DNA of 64,000 bases from Peptococcaceae bacterium UBA7702. GTDB lineage: Bacteria; Bacillota; Dehalobacteriia; UBA7702. The notes beneath the pieces were generated by a model. The model searched no databases. It saw only the letters and a program-made list of their open reading frames with translations, and had not been told where the DNA came from. The stretch lies in contig DLGE01000007.1 of the NCBI GenBank assembly GCA_002482535.1, forward strand, positions 1 through 64,000, read 5' to 3'. The position numbers and the translations under genes were made by a program. Of this stretch, positions 54,253 to 63,157 are shown in pieces. Every line of letters begins with the position of its first letter. The stretch's first letter is position 1.

Positions 54253-54534
54253 TTATTTCCATTCGGCAGGCAGGTATTTCAGTCTGTCTCTGCCGTAATC
54301 GGTAATTTTAAAGGTAAGCAACAGGTCATTGCCTTCAAGCTCTGTTTTGACGGTTTCGATCATGCCGACAGCCACCAAAGAGTCGGTGTGAAGGGTCATT
54401 TTTTTATCGGTAAACTGACCTTCACCGGCATACTCGGATTCAAGATCTCTTAAAAGATCATGTTTTGTAAAGGTATCCCTTGTAGAAGCATAGTGCAACA
54501 CTCTAAATCTGAAAGGTAAGATACTTTTCGCCAT
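54253..54534 (-). CDS. Small winged-helix-like protein, 93 aa
   Basis: Predicted mixed alpha/beta protein: FTKHDLLRDLESEY, LHTDSLVAVGMIETVKTEL and LLLTFKITDYGRDRLKYL have the spacing of a winged helix with a wing hairpin, as in small PadR/MarR-like domains. I cannot assign a family. ATG 54534 is eight bases after AAGGAGG; the ATG at 54543 is too close to that site. It follows the transporter gene by 15 bases, so it is probably in the same transcript. Confidence 0.65.
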   Translation of the reverse strand: MAKSILPFRFRVLHYASTRDTFTKHDLLRDLESEYAGEGQFTDKKMTLHTDSLVAVGMIETVKTELEGNDLLLTFKITDYGRDRLKYLPAEWK

Positions 54535-54549
54535 TTTAATCATCCCTCC

Positions 54550-55695
54550 TTAGCCCACATTACGTAACTGGAACAGTTCTTTCGGATTGATTACAACGAG
54601 AATCGCTCCGATGGTGATAATGGCAACACCGGCAAGCATAAGACCGGTAGCGGCATAGCCGTTTTCCCAACCGTAGAGAGGAGTGATGAGATTCGCCAGA
54701 TAACCGGCGGGAACAGACCAAAGAGCGTAGGTTACGTTGAAAGCCATGGCGCGGCCTGTGCCGACCATGTTCAGCGCACGATACCAAAATACGTAGGAGA
54801 AACCACCGGAAGCAGCGGCGATGATAATCCAAATCAAACTGTTCACATCAGCGAATGCTGTAAAGAACATCTGCCAACCGGTATACCAATGGAGCGCGTA
54901 ATTTACGGTCGTTCCGTCAACATCGAGAACTTCCACACCACCGGTAATGGCAGCGGCAAAAATGGAAATACCGATGACGGTTGTGCACATGGCAATCAAA
55001 CTGGAGAAAAATTCACGGATCCAAATTGCGATATCCGGGTCGATCATATCCATGCCGAAGCAGGAGATCACGCCTTCAGCAGCCCAACCAACAGCGGGGC
55101 AGCAAGCGAAAGCAATCCCAAGATAGAACTGAGAACCGCTGGTCGCGGCTTCCGGAGGAGCCCAACCAACAAGAACAGCACCGATCAAACATGCGATGAT
55201 GCCGATCCAGACACGGACGTTAATTCTTTCCTTCAATACAATGCGGCCAAGAATCGCGCCGATGGCGGGATAAACCGCGGAGATGGCAAGAGCATAGGTT
55301 ACACCGGCGAGGTACATGCCGATAACGTAACCGCCCATACCGAGGGGGCCCCCAAAAAGGCAGGCAAAAACAGCGAGCCGACCAGGTCTAGTCTTCAACG
55401 CACGGGGAATTTCCTTGATTCTGCCGGTGACGGCATCCATCAAGAGGATCCAGCATGACGCAACAAAGTCATGCAGGGCCGCCACAGATACGGCGGCAAC
55501 GAGGCCGGCGTAAAAGGAGTAACTGTAAGGAATTGCAAACGGACCAAAGCAGAGAACCAAGCTCCATAACAAAACACCCTGCAGACCCCAGGTCATACCG
55601 GAGAGAACCCCGGCCGTGAGACCCCGTTTGACGTAGCTCATCCGATGCTTCTCAAGCATTTGTGCCAATGCTGCATCATTCGTACCAACTGACAT
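54550..55695 (-). CDS. DMT-superfamily membrane transporter, 381 aa
   Basis: About ten membrane segments in two EamA-like halves (about 20-165 and 190-370), longer than standard EamA proteins because of an N-terminal cytoplasmic extension and a central loop. It lies among MttB and choline-kinase-like genes, so a quaternary amine or amino alcohol is a reasonable substrate guess, but nothing in the sequence proves it. Confidence 0.8.
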   Translation of the reverse strand: MSVGTNDAALAQMLEKHRMSYVKRGLTAGVLSGMTWGLQGVLLWSLVLCFGPFAIPYSYSFYAGLVAAVSVAALHDFVASCWILLMDAVTGRIKEIPRALKTRPGRLAVFACLFGGPLGMGGYVIGMYLAGVTYALAISAVYPAIGAILGRIVLKERINVRVWIGIIACLIGAVLVGWAPPEAATSGSQFYLGIAFACCPAVGWAAEGVISCFGMDMIDPDIAIWIREFFSSLIAMCTTVIGISIFAAAITGGVEVLDVDGTTVNYALHWYTGWQMFFTAFADVNSLIWIIIAAASGGFSYVFWYRALNMVGTGRAMAFNVTYALWSVPAGYLANLITPLYGWENGYAATGLMLAGVAIITIGAILVVINPKELFQLRNVG

Positions 55696-55739
55696 ACAAA
55701 ATCCCTTCTTTCATAAAAGATTTAAAATAATTCCGGCGG

Positions 55740-55855
55740 TCTTACCCGCCATTTCCCCGGTTTTGCCCGGGAAACCTTAAATCTGTGGGGAGCGAAACTT
55801 TGAAGTTTCGGTACAGGAACAAAACCCCCGGTCGCGAGGGTCATTCAATAACCAA
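55740..55855 (-). promoter_or_regulatory. Structured leader upstream of the transporter gene
   Basis: Between the promoter at 55863 and the start at 55695 the transcript can form several hairpins: CCCGG/CCGGG near 55757-55773, CGAAACTT/AAGTTTCG near 55793-55810, and ACCC...GGGT near 55827-55844. No known riboswitch consensus was recognised. Confidence 0.4.
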
Positions 55856-55862
55856 CGTCTCT

Positions 55863-55891
55863 ATTATATACTACCCCGTAAAAAATTTCTA
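55863..55891 (-). promoter_or_regulatory. Promoter of the transporter gene
   Basis: On the minus strand TAGAAA (55886-55891), 17 bases, TATAAT (55863-55868). Confidence 0.6.
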
Positions 55892-55969
55892 CCCTTTTTC
55901 GCAAAAAACTTTAAATATTTTTGATTAGCGCAAAAAAATACAGGTTTTCTTAAGCTTGGACTGCATTTC

Positions 55970-57187
55970 TTAATAACGGGAGACCAAATCTCTCAATTCG
56001 TCGATGTGTGTGTCAAAAAAATGAATCAGTCTCACGGTATGGGCCAAATAGTAAAAATATTCATATTCGCTCAGATACTCATAATCAGCGTAATAGCAAG
56101 TGCACCAATGGGCAAGATAAAGACCACCGGCAATCATCATGTAAGGAAACGCCTCTTTTTCCGCGGCGGTCAACGGCGTTAAGGTACCATGTTCTTTCAA
56201 ATAATCGTTATATCCGTCCAGGAAAAAGCGGCAGCGGTCGAAATAAAGCGTACCGTCGCTTTGGGCTTTCCAGGAAGAGCAGGTATAAACGAGGGCATAG
56301 CAGACATCAAAAAGGCGATAATCCATTTTTGCCCAGTCAAAGTCAAAAATACCGACGCATTTGCCGTGATCCCATTTGACATTACCGGGATGGGCGTCGC
56401 AATGGCAGACACACATCGGCATTTCAGCCATGATTTTCGGCGTGATGTTTGCCAATACCTTGTCGCAATGCTGGATCAGATCTTCACGACTGTCCTTCCA
56501 AAGCATATCAAAGCGGTCGTCAGGATCAACGCAGAGAGCTTTATTGCATTCCACAAAACAGGTGGGCAGCTGCTTCAGCATATCCATAATTTTCGGCTCT
56601 GCCTTTTCGCCAGGATCAAAGCCATTGACGGAATCATGGAATTTCGCAAGAATTCTGGCAAATTCCCGGTCTTCCTCCGGCGTCATATTCGTATTGATCC
56701 AGTCGTAATCGTCATCGCCGTCAAGGAACGTGTAAACGGCGAAATATCTTCTGATCCGTTCCCCTTCTTTTTCTTCCTCTAACTGCACAAAGGATCTGTC
56801 GTCAGAGGTACGAACGATCGTAGAGATCTCATCCATACCGTGGGCCGCGGCGTACTCCACCAAGGCATGCTCCACTTCGATATCGGCGGCACTCGCTTCC
56901 CTTTTATACTTCCTGACGAAGTAATCATGAAGATCGCCTTTTTCATCGCGAACGATAACTCCAAAACTTCGGTTTGTATAGCCACCAAAAATTTCATAGG
57001 CATCGATCACTTTACCGAGATGATAATAATGCTCGATCAAGTGGTTAAGTTGGCTTCTGGACATAGCCATTTCGGAGGTTCCATAAAGTTCATCGACGAT
57101 GTTTTTGACCACAACAAATTTAGAGCGCATGGCGCCGAAATCATCAGCGTTAACTTTTCTCAATCTCAGTTTTCCTTCGCAATTCAT
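55970..57187 (-). CDS. Aminoglycoside/choline phosphotransferase-like kinase
   Basis: The protein has 405 aa with a protein-kinase-like APH/ChoK fold. Catalytic loop CHCDAHPGNVKWD near residue 265 and metal-binding GIFDFDWAKMDYRLFD near 285. More distant from LicA than the two kinases on the opposite strand. Context suggests a choline, ethanolamine or related amino alcohol as acceptor. It diverges from the plus-strand kinase gene, sharing a 320-base control region with a TATAAT at 57300-57305 on its own strand. Confidence 0.82.
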   Translation of the reverse strand: MNCEGKLRLRKVNADDFGAMRSKFVVVKNIVDELYGTSEMAMSRSQLNHLIEHYYHLGKVIDAYEIFGGYTNRSFGVIVRDEKGDLHDYFVRKYKREASAADIEVEHALVEYAAAHGMDEISTIVRTSDDRSFVQLEEEKEGERIRRYFAVYTFLDGDDDYDWINTNMTPEEDREFARILAKFHDSVNGFDPGEKAEPKIMDMLKQLPTCFVECNKALCVDPDDRFDMLWKDSREDLIQHCDKVLANITPKIMAEMPMCVCHCDAHPGNVKWDHGKCVGIFDFDWAKMDYRLFDVCYALVYTCSSWKAQSDGTLYFDRCRFFLDGYNDYLKEHGTLTPLTAAEKEAFPYMMIAGGLYLAHWCTCYYADYEYLSEYEYFYYLAHTVRLIHFFDTHIDELRDLVSRY

Positions 57188-57424
57188 AAGTTCAGCCTCC
57201 TTTTCACAGTTCCCAGTTCGAAAATACGCGTGAATATTTTGTCATGAAACATACTTCAGGCATTTATAAAATCATACTGGAACTCGTTTTGTTTTTCTTA
57301 TTATAATACATCTGCCTGGAGAAATAAAGAGAAAAATTTCGACGTGGAAATCATATCCCTGTATAAACGGAAAAACGCCTGTATACAACCACTGTATAAA
57401 TGGACAAAAAAATACTGTTTTTTC

Positions 57425-57452
57425 TTGCAATTTTTTGTGATTTTGATATAAT
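57425..57452 (+). promoter_or_regulatory. Promoter of the first LicA-like kinase gene
   Basis: TTGCAA (57425-57430), 16 bases, TATAAT (57447-57452). Confidence 0.65.
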
Positions 57453-57507
57453 ATTTTTGATGTTTGTTTTTTAAACAACATTAAAGAAGAATGAAGGAGA
57501 GTTTATA

Positions 57508-58470
57508 ATGGCGGAAATCAAATGTGAAGGACTGAAATCTGGAGAAGATAAGATCATCCAGGAAATGGCCGACCAGATGTTCGATGAACATCAGAAGATT
57601 CTTGCGATCACCCATATGCCGGGGGGTCTCACCAACCGCAACTTCAAGGTTGAATTCGATAACGGAACGAAATACGCTTTCCGTATCGCCGGTGAAGGTA
57701 CCGCAGAATACCTTAACAGACCCTGCGAGCATGATGCCGTTGCCAAAGTGCAAACCATCGGCGGCAGTCCCATGTTTTACTGGTATGACGAAAAAACAGG
57801 TTCCAACATCTGTCGCTTCGTCGAGGGAGATACCATGCAAGCCCCGGACTTCAGGGCAAGAAAAGACGTGGTGGAACACGCGGCACAGCTTGTTCGCAAC
57901 ATTCATACCAGCGGTCTCAAGTTGAACTATGTTTTTAACCCCTTTGCCGAACGCGTCTGCTATAAACAGTATCTCAAAGATAACAACTGGACCAGATTTT
58001 TTGAAGAACTCCCAGCCATCGACGCTGTTTACGCCAAACTACAAACAGCCTTCGAAGCCCATCCCTTCGATCGTGTAAGCTGCCATAATGACTGCCTCGC
58101 CGCAAACTTCATTTATGATATCCCCAATGATACGATGGAAATCATCGACTGGGAATACTGCGGCATGAACTATTACTTCTTCGATCTTGCCGCCCTAATC
58201 AGTGAAAACGATATGGACGAAGAGATGGAAGAAGTTGCCATCCGCGCCTATTTCGGCGGCGAACCCACCGAACAGCAGAGAGCCGAAGTTTTGATCGGCA
58301 AGTTCCTCATGGACGGCCTTTGGATCCCCTGGGCTCTCGTGCAAAGCGTCACCAAAGTCGATGAAAGAGACGATTACTGGGATTGGGGCTATGTACGCGT
58401 CAGAAGATGCGAAAAGCATATGGCAGATCCCAACTGGGAAAAATATTTCAAACTGATGACCGAAAGATAA
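57508..58470 (+). CDS. LicA-like choline/ethanolamine kinase, first copy
   Basis: The protein has 320 aa. MPGGLTNRNFKVEF and FRIAGEGTAEYLNR form the ATP-binding lobe near residues 35-70. The Brenner motif SCHNDCLAANFIYD lies near 193 and the choline kinase motif IIDWEYCGMNYYFFDLA near 212. The family transfers the ATP gamma-phosphate to choline or ethanolamine. It is highly similar to the next gene. AAGGAGAG precedes the ATG. Confidence 0.87.
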   Translation: MAEIKCEGLKSGEDKIIQEMADQMFDEHQKILAITHMPGGLTNRNFKVEFDNGTKYAFRIAGEGTAEYLNRPCEHDAVAKVQTIGGSPMFYWYDEKTGSNICRFVEGDTMQAPDFRARKDVVEHAAQLVRNIHTSGLKLNYVFNPFAERVCYKQYLKDNNWTRFFEELPAIDAVYAKLQTAFEAHPFDRVSCHNDCLAANFIYDIPNDTMEIIDWEYCGMNYYFFDLAALISENDMDEEMEEVAIRAYFGGEPTEQQRAEVLIGKFLMDGLWIPWALVQSVTKVDERDDYWDWGYVRVRRCEKHMADPNWEKYFKLMTER

Positions 58471-58507
58471 AAGCGGGCATGGTAAAAATATCCTGACATA
58501 AAAGCAT

Positions 58508-58556
58508 AAAAAAAGCAGTATTTTCCCTTGAAAATATTGCTTTTTTTTGATATATT
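58508..58556 (+). terminator. Terminator overlapping the promoter of the second kinase gene
   Basis: AAAAAAAGCAGTATTTTC pairs with GAAAATATTGCTTTTTTTT around a CCTT loop. The same bases supply TTGAAA (58528-58533), 17 bases, TATATT (58551-58556), a promoter facing the second kinase. Confidence 0.75.
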
Positions 58557-58609
58557 GGAACAAGCTGATGAATTTTGGCATCATTATGAAAGTAAAGGGA
58601 GAGTTTACC

Positions 58610-59572
58610 ATGTCTGAAACGAAAGTATGCCCTAATACCAAACCGGAAGAAGTGGATTACATCAAAAAGATGGCCGCAGACTCCAGTCTTTTCGCAGGTG
58701 AAGTTACCGAGATTACCTTTATGCCCGGGGGACTCACCAACCGTAACTTCAAAACCGTGGTTGACGGCAAAACCTACGCCTTCCGCATTGCCGGCGAAGG
58801 CACCGCCGAATACCTGAACCGTCCCGCGGAAAGACAAGCGGTACACGCCATCAAGGATCTGGGCATCAGCCCTCAATTCTATTATTATGACCTTTCTACC
58901 GGCTCCAATATCTGCGGTTTCTGCCCCGGCGATACCATGGTCAGAAAAGATTTTCAGGAAAACGATAAAGTCTTGCAACACGCCGCGAAGATTTTAAACG
59001 CTTTTCATCACAATGATATCCAACTGAAGAGTACCTTCGATCCTCTCGTTGAAATCTCCTCCTATATGGAATGGCTCAAAACCAACAAATGCGCGAAATA
59101 TTATGACGGCATCGAAGAACTGCTCTCAACCCTCAAAAAAATCGACGACCAGTTCCAGCTGAATCCTCCGGTAAGAGTTTGCAGCCATAACGACGTGCTT
59201 TCCGAAAACTTTATCTATGACCGGGAAAATGACAACTTGCAACTGATCGACTGGGAATATTGCGGCATGAACTACTATATGTTTGACGTCGCCGCCATCA
59301 TCGTAGAAAACCGCCTCAACGCCGAAAAAGAAGAAGAATTCCTCGCGAGCTACTACGGCCATAAACCCACGGAAAGAGAAAAAGCCGACGTTCTCATCGG
59401 CAAATTCCTCATGGATGCCTTATGGTGCCCCTGGGCTTTGGTTCAGTTGGTTTCCAAGCCCGGCGAAGAAGAATTCTATTGGAATTACGGCCTTGAAAGA
59501 ATCACCCGTTGCCAGGGATATATGGCTCATCCCAAATTTAACGAATACGTTGAATTGATGGGCAAAAAATAA
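58610..59572 (+). CDS. LicA-like choline/ethanolamine kinase, second copy
   Basis: A 320-aa paralogue of the preceding protein: MPGGLTNRNFKTV, FRIAGEGTAEYLNR, CSHNDVLSENFIYD and LIDWEYCGMNYYMFDVA. ATG 58610 (MSETKVCP) follows GGGAGAG by about six bases; the open frame from 58547 runs through the promoter and lacks a site. Catalytic residues are intact in both copies, so substrate partitioning is possible. Confidence 0.87.
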   Translation: MSETKVCPNTKPEEVDYIKKMAADSSLFAGEVTEITFMPGGLTNRNFKTVVDGKTYAFRIAGEGTAEYLNRPAERQAVHAIKDLGISPQFYYYDLSTGSNICGFCPGDTMVRKDFQENDKVLQHAAKILNAFHHNDIQLKSTFDPLVEISSYMEWLKTNKCAKYYDGIEELLSTLKKIDDQFQLNPPVRVCSHNDVLSENFIYDRENDNLQLIDWEYCGMNYYMFDVAAIIVENRLNAEKEEEFLASYYGHKPTEREKADVLIGKFLMDALWCPWALVQLVSKPGEEEFYWNYGLERITRCQGYMAHPKFNEYVELMGKK

Positions 59573-59605
59573 GCTTTAAAGCAAATGGTTACAAAAAGCA
59601 AAAAG

Positions 59606-59660
59606 AGGATCCCGCCTCCCTTGCCTTCCTCAGGCCAGGGAAACGGGATCTGTTTTTTGT
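59606..59660. terminator. Terminator between the second kinase and the first Pyl mttB
   Basis: GATCCCG pairs with CGGGATC around a GC-rich loop, flanked by A's on the left and TTTTTT on the right. Both flanking genes converge on it. Confidence 0.75.
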
Positions 59661-59681
59661 TTTTACGGGAATAGGCTTTGC

Positions 59682-61175
59682 TTATTTCTCCGCTTTTCTT
59701 CTTTCGGCATAGGCCGCGGTTTCATCTTCCAAAATACGGTCGAGTTCTTTTTGAGTCGCTTCGGGAAGTGGATTGTCCACTTTACCGTTTTCGAGCATAT
59801 CGATGGCGACTTCATAGGAACGTTCGACGATATCCTTTTCACCCTGTAATTTCCAACCGTCGAAATTATTTCTGTCGAAAATTTTCGCGTCGGGTTTGGA
59901 GAGTTTTCTGAAGTTCTGGAAGGTGTGCATGTGGCTGACGAATTCACCGCCGGGGCCGACATCGGTAATGACGTCAACGGCCAGGTGTTCGTCGTCGATG
60001 GGAATCCCTTCCACGGTTTTCAGAACCATACCGACCATTTCATGCTGCATCACCAGCTGTGCAAAGTCCCAAGTAATCCCATTTTCAAGCATCCCGATAC
60101 CATAGATCATGTTGGCGCCTGCCAACGCGGGAATGATAGCGGTTAAAGTCGCTTCGTGGGCGGACTGGGCATCGATCACTTTGGAATCGCACTACCCCCC
60201 CGCAACCCAGCTGGGTACTTTGTAGAACTGTGCCATCTTCGCCACAAAAGCGGAGAAGAGAGCCAGTTCAGGACTGCCGACACAGGATACGGTGGTGCTC
60301 AGATCCATCATCGCTGTGGAGGAGCCGTAAACCATCGGCACACCGCGCTTGATCAGCTGACCCAAAAGGAACATGCTGACCACTTCGGCATTGTGGGTAA
60401 CCATGGTGCCGGCCAGATGCACACAGGTGGTGCCGCCGGCCATGCCCAAAGGATTGATTTTCACGGGAATCCCCAGTCTTGTGGCGTAGATCAGCGCGTC
60501 AGTGGCGCCTTCTGCCTGCACCAGAGGACTGATGGGGTCGGTGGAAGTACCGAAAAACGGTCTTTCCTTGAACTTTTCTTCGCTGCCGGCAACAACAGAA
60601 CCCATTTTGAAAGCAATTTTAATGTTGTTGGGATCGTGCATACCGATATAACCGGGTTTCGTCGTGTTGTTCAGAAACGCGTTCAAAACGTGAAGCTGAC
60701 CGACATAGGGGTCCACATCAGCGGGAACGATGTTTCTTTCGAAAACAACGATATTCTTCATTTTATCGATCATCATAACGGATTTGTAGAGATCGTCCTT
60801 GGTAGGAGCTCTACGTTTCCGGGTATAAGGATCAATCACATTGAGGGCTTCCCCAAAGTTTACAAAACCGGTACGGCCTGATTCGCAGTACCAGTCCTTT
60901 TCCGGATCTCTACCGGTGCAGCGGAAATTGGGAGGAGCAACGTTCATCGCATCCTCAATGAGCCAGGCAGGAATTTTCACGATATGGGTCGCTTCATCCA
61001 CAGTACAACCCGCATCACCGAAAATCTGTCTGGCTTCTTTGCTTTCGCATTTGATCCCAACGTTCCAAAGAACATCCAATGTCGCCAAGTGAACTTCGAA
61101 AAGTTCATCATCCGTGAACATGTTGAGACCAAGCGCAGGGTATTTTGTTGTATTCGTCAACAAACCTCTTGCCAA
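59682..61175 (-). CDS. mttB: Trimethylamine:corrinoid methyltransferase with in-frame amber (pyrrolysine) codon, copy 1
   Basis: A 497-residue MttB interrupted only by TAG at 60192-60194 (codon 328). Upstream sequence ends ...FYKVPSWVAGG and downstream resumes CDSKVIDAQSAHEATLTAI in the same frame, running to TAA. MttB enzymes carry pyrrolysine at this position and use it to activate trimethylamine for methyl transfer to a corrinoid protein. The start is taken as TTG 61175, which follows GGAGGTG by six bases; ATG 61190 would put that site inside the gene. Very similar to the next copy upstream. Confidence 0.92.
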
Positions 61176-61205
61176 ATAAAACACCTCCATGTTTTGTTAT
61201 TTCTA

Positions 61206-61227
61206 TTTGAGAAGATCACTTCTCAAA
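61206..61227. repeat. Perfect inverted repeat in the mttB copy 1 leader
   Basis: TTTGAGAAG, loop ATCA, CTTCTCAAA, located between the -10 box and the ribosome site. It may be a regulator site or an mRNA hairpin. Confidence 0.6.
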
Positions 61228-61242
61228 ACTACTGCTAAAAAT

Positions 61243-61270
61243 ATTATACATAAAACAAAAATAAATACAA
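61243..61270 (-). promoter_or_regulatory. Promoter of mttB copy 1
   Basis: On the minus strand TTGTAT (61265-61270), 16 bases, TATAAT (61243-61248). Confidence 0.65.
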
Positions 61271-61418
61271 TGACTTTTTTGTCTATTTTTATCGACAAAG
61301 CGTCTTTTTCAATCCTTTTCCATGCTTGAGGCCCTAAAAAAATTAAAAATAAATATGGTAATGGAAACAAATATCGGCTCAAAAAGTCAATGAGCCAATG
61401 AAATAGAGCTGAAAACAT

Positions 61419-61474
61419 AAAAAACGGATCCCGTTATTTTGTACCCTGACAAAATTTCGGGATCCGGTTTTTTA
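61419..61474. terminator. Terminator after mttB copy 2
   Basis: CGGATCCCG (61425-61433) pairs with CGGGATCCG (61458-61466), flanked by an A run on the left and TTTTTT on the right. It separates the two mttB genes, which therefore have separate transcripts. Confidence 0.82.
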
Positions 61475-61497
61475 GTTTTTATGAGCTCAAAAGCAAT

Positions 61498-62985
61498 TTA
61501 GCGTTTTTTGAGTTCTTCGTTTTTATCCGCTTCCGCTTCTTCAAGCATTTTATGAAGCGCTGTTTTGGTTTCTTCGGGAAGCGGCATTTTGGGTTTGCCG
61601 TTTTCGATCATGTCGATGGCTTTATCGTAAGAACGTTCCACGATATCTTTGCCACCCTGAGCCATCCAGCCGTCAAAGTTGTTTCTGTCGATGATATTGC
61701 TGGGCTGGGAGAGATGTTTGAAGTTTTGGAAGGTATGCATATGGGAGATGAATTCCCCGCCGGGGCCGACGTCAGCGATGATGTCAACGGCAAGGTGTTC
61801 GTCATCGACGGGAACGCCTTCCACGGTTTTCAGGATCATCTTCATCATTTCATCCTGCATTACGAGCTGGGCAAAGTCCCAAGTGATACCGTTTTCCAAC
61901 ATACCGACACCGTAGATCATATTGGCGCCTGCCAATGCGGGTACGAGAGCGGTTAATGTTGCTTCATGGGCTGCCTGAGCGTCGACGCATTTGGAATCGC
62001 ACTACCCGCCCGCAACCCAGCTGGGAACTTTGTAGAACTGTGCCAATTTGGCAACAAAGGCGGAAATCAGGGCCAATTCGGGGCTGCCGACGCAGGATAC
62101 GGTAGTTCTCAAATCCATCATAGCGGTGGAAGAACCGTAAACCATGGGAACGCCGCGTTTGAGAGCCTGGCCAAGGACGAACATGCTCAATACTTCGGCA
62201 TTATGGGTGACCATGGTGCCGGCCAAATGGACGCAGGTGGTACCACCGGCGAGGCCCATGGGATTGATTTTCACGGGAACACCTTCTTTGATCGCGAAAA
62301 TCAAAGAATCGGTGGCGCCTGCGGAATGAACCAGAGGGCTGATGGGGTCGGTAGACGTCCCAAACCAGGGTCTTTCTCTGAATTTATCTTCACCACCGGC
62401 AACGATGCCGCCCATTTTAAACGCGTATTTGACGTTTTGGGGGTCATGCATCCCGATATAAGCGGGTTTGGTGCTGTTGTTCAGGAAAGCTTCCAATACA
62501 TACAACTGACCAACATGGGGATTGACTTCTTTGGGTACGATATTTCTTTCAAAAAGAACGATCGAATCCAGGTTGTCGATCATGGTAACAGAGTTCCAAA
62601 GGTCATCCATGTTGGGAGCTCTGCGTTTACGGGTATAAGGGTCAATCACGTTTACTGCTTCCCCAAAGTTTACAAAACCGGTTCTGCCGGCTTCGCAATA
62701 CCAATCGTTTTGAGGATCTCTCGCATAAGCGCGGTAATTGGGGGGAACGGTATTCACAGCGTCTTCCACGAGCCATGCCGGAATCTTTACGATATGGCTG
62801 GCCTCGTCAACGGTGCAACCGATCCCTGCAAAAATTTCTCTTGCTTCCTTACTCTCAACCTTGACACCAATGTTCGCAAGTACATCCAATGTTGCCAGAT
62901 GGACTTCAAAGAGCTCATCTTCGGTGAACATGTTCAAGCCGAGGGCAGGATACTTTGCAGTGTTAGTTAATAAACCTCTTGCCAA
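61498..62985 (-). CDS. mttB: Trimethylamine:corrinoid methyltransferase with in-frame amber (pyrrolysine) codon, copy 2
   Basis: A 495-residue MttB with TAG at 62002-62004 (codon 328) in the same context as copy 1: ...PSWVAGG, amber, CDSKCVDAQAAHEATLTAL. The length matches archaeal MttB (about 495). Start at TTG 62985, six bases after GGAGGTG; ATG 63000 is the alternative. A TTGAAA/TATAAT promoter lies just upstream. No mttC corrinoid protein, ramA-like activator or pyl gene is present in the window. Confidence 0.92.
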
Positions 62986-63007
62986 AATAAACACCTCCAT
63001 AAAATCT

Positions 63008-63025
63008 AAATGCTTAAAAGCATTT
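63008..63025. repeat. Palindrome in the mttB copy 2 leader
   Basis: AAATGCTTAAAAGCATTT between the -10 box and the ribosome site; same position as, but different sequence from, the inverted repeat before copy 1. Confidence 0.55.
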
Positions 63026-63038
63026 CGTTATATATGTA

Positions 63039-63067
63039 ATTATATATCAAACAACGGTTATTTTCAA
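63039..63067 (-). promoter_or_regulatory. Promoter of mttB copy 2
   Basis: On the minus strand TTGAAA (63062-63067), 17 bases, TATAAT (63039-63044). No sigma-54 type GG-N10-GC element was seen in the gap to the regulator. Confidence 0.75.
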
Positions 63068-63157
63068 CACAATATTTGTGTTCTCCATAGGAATAAGGTA
63101 TCCTGTTCACAGAAAATTATACATATATTTCTAAAATCAAGGAACATGATCCCTGTT

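Noticed and set aside
60192..60194. Stop codon splitting mttB copy 1 into two pseudogene fragments
   Set aside because: The codon is TAG exactly at the family's pyrrolysine position, the second copy has the same arrangement, and both halves are well conserved, so the gene is treated as intact.
63001..63157. Sigma-54 promoter for the mttB genes, expected from the adjacent NtrC-like regulator
   Set aside because: No GG-N10-GC element was found; a sigma-A type TTGAAA-17-TATAAT promoter is present instead.
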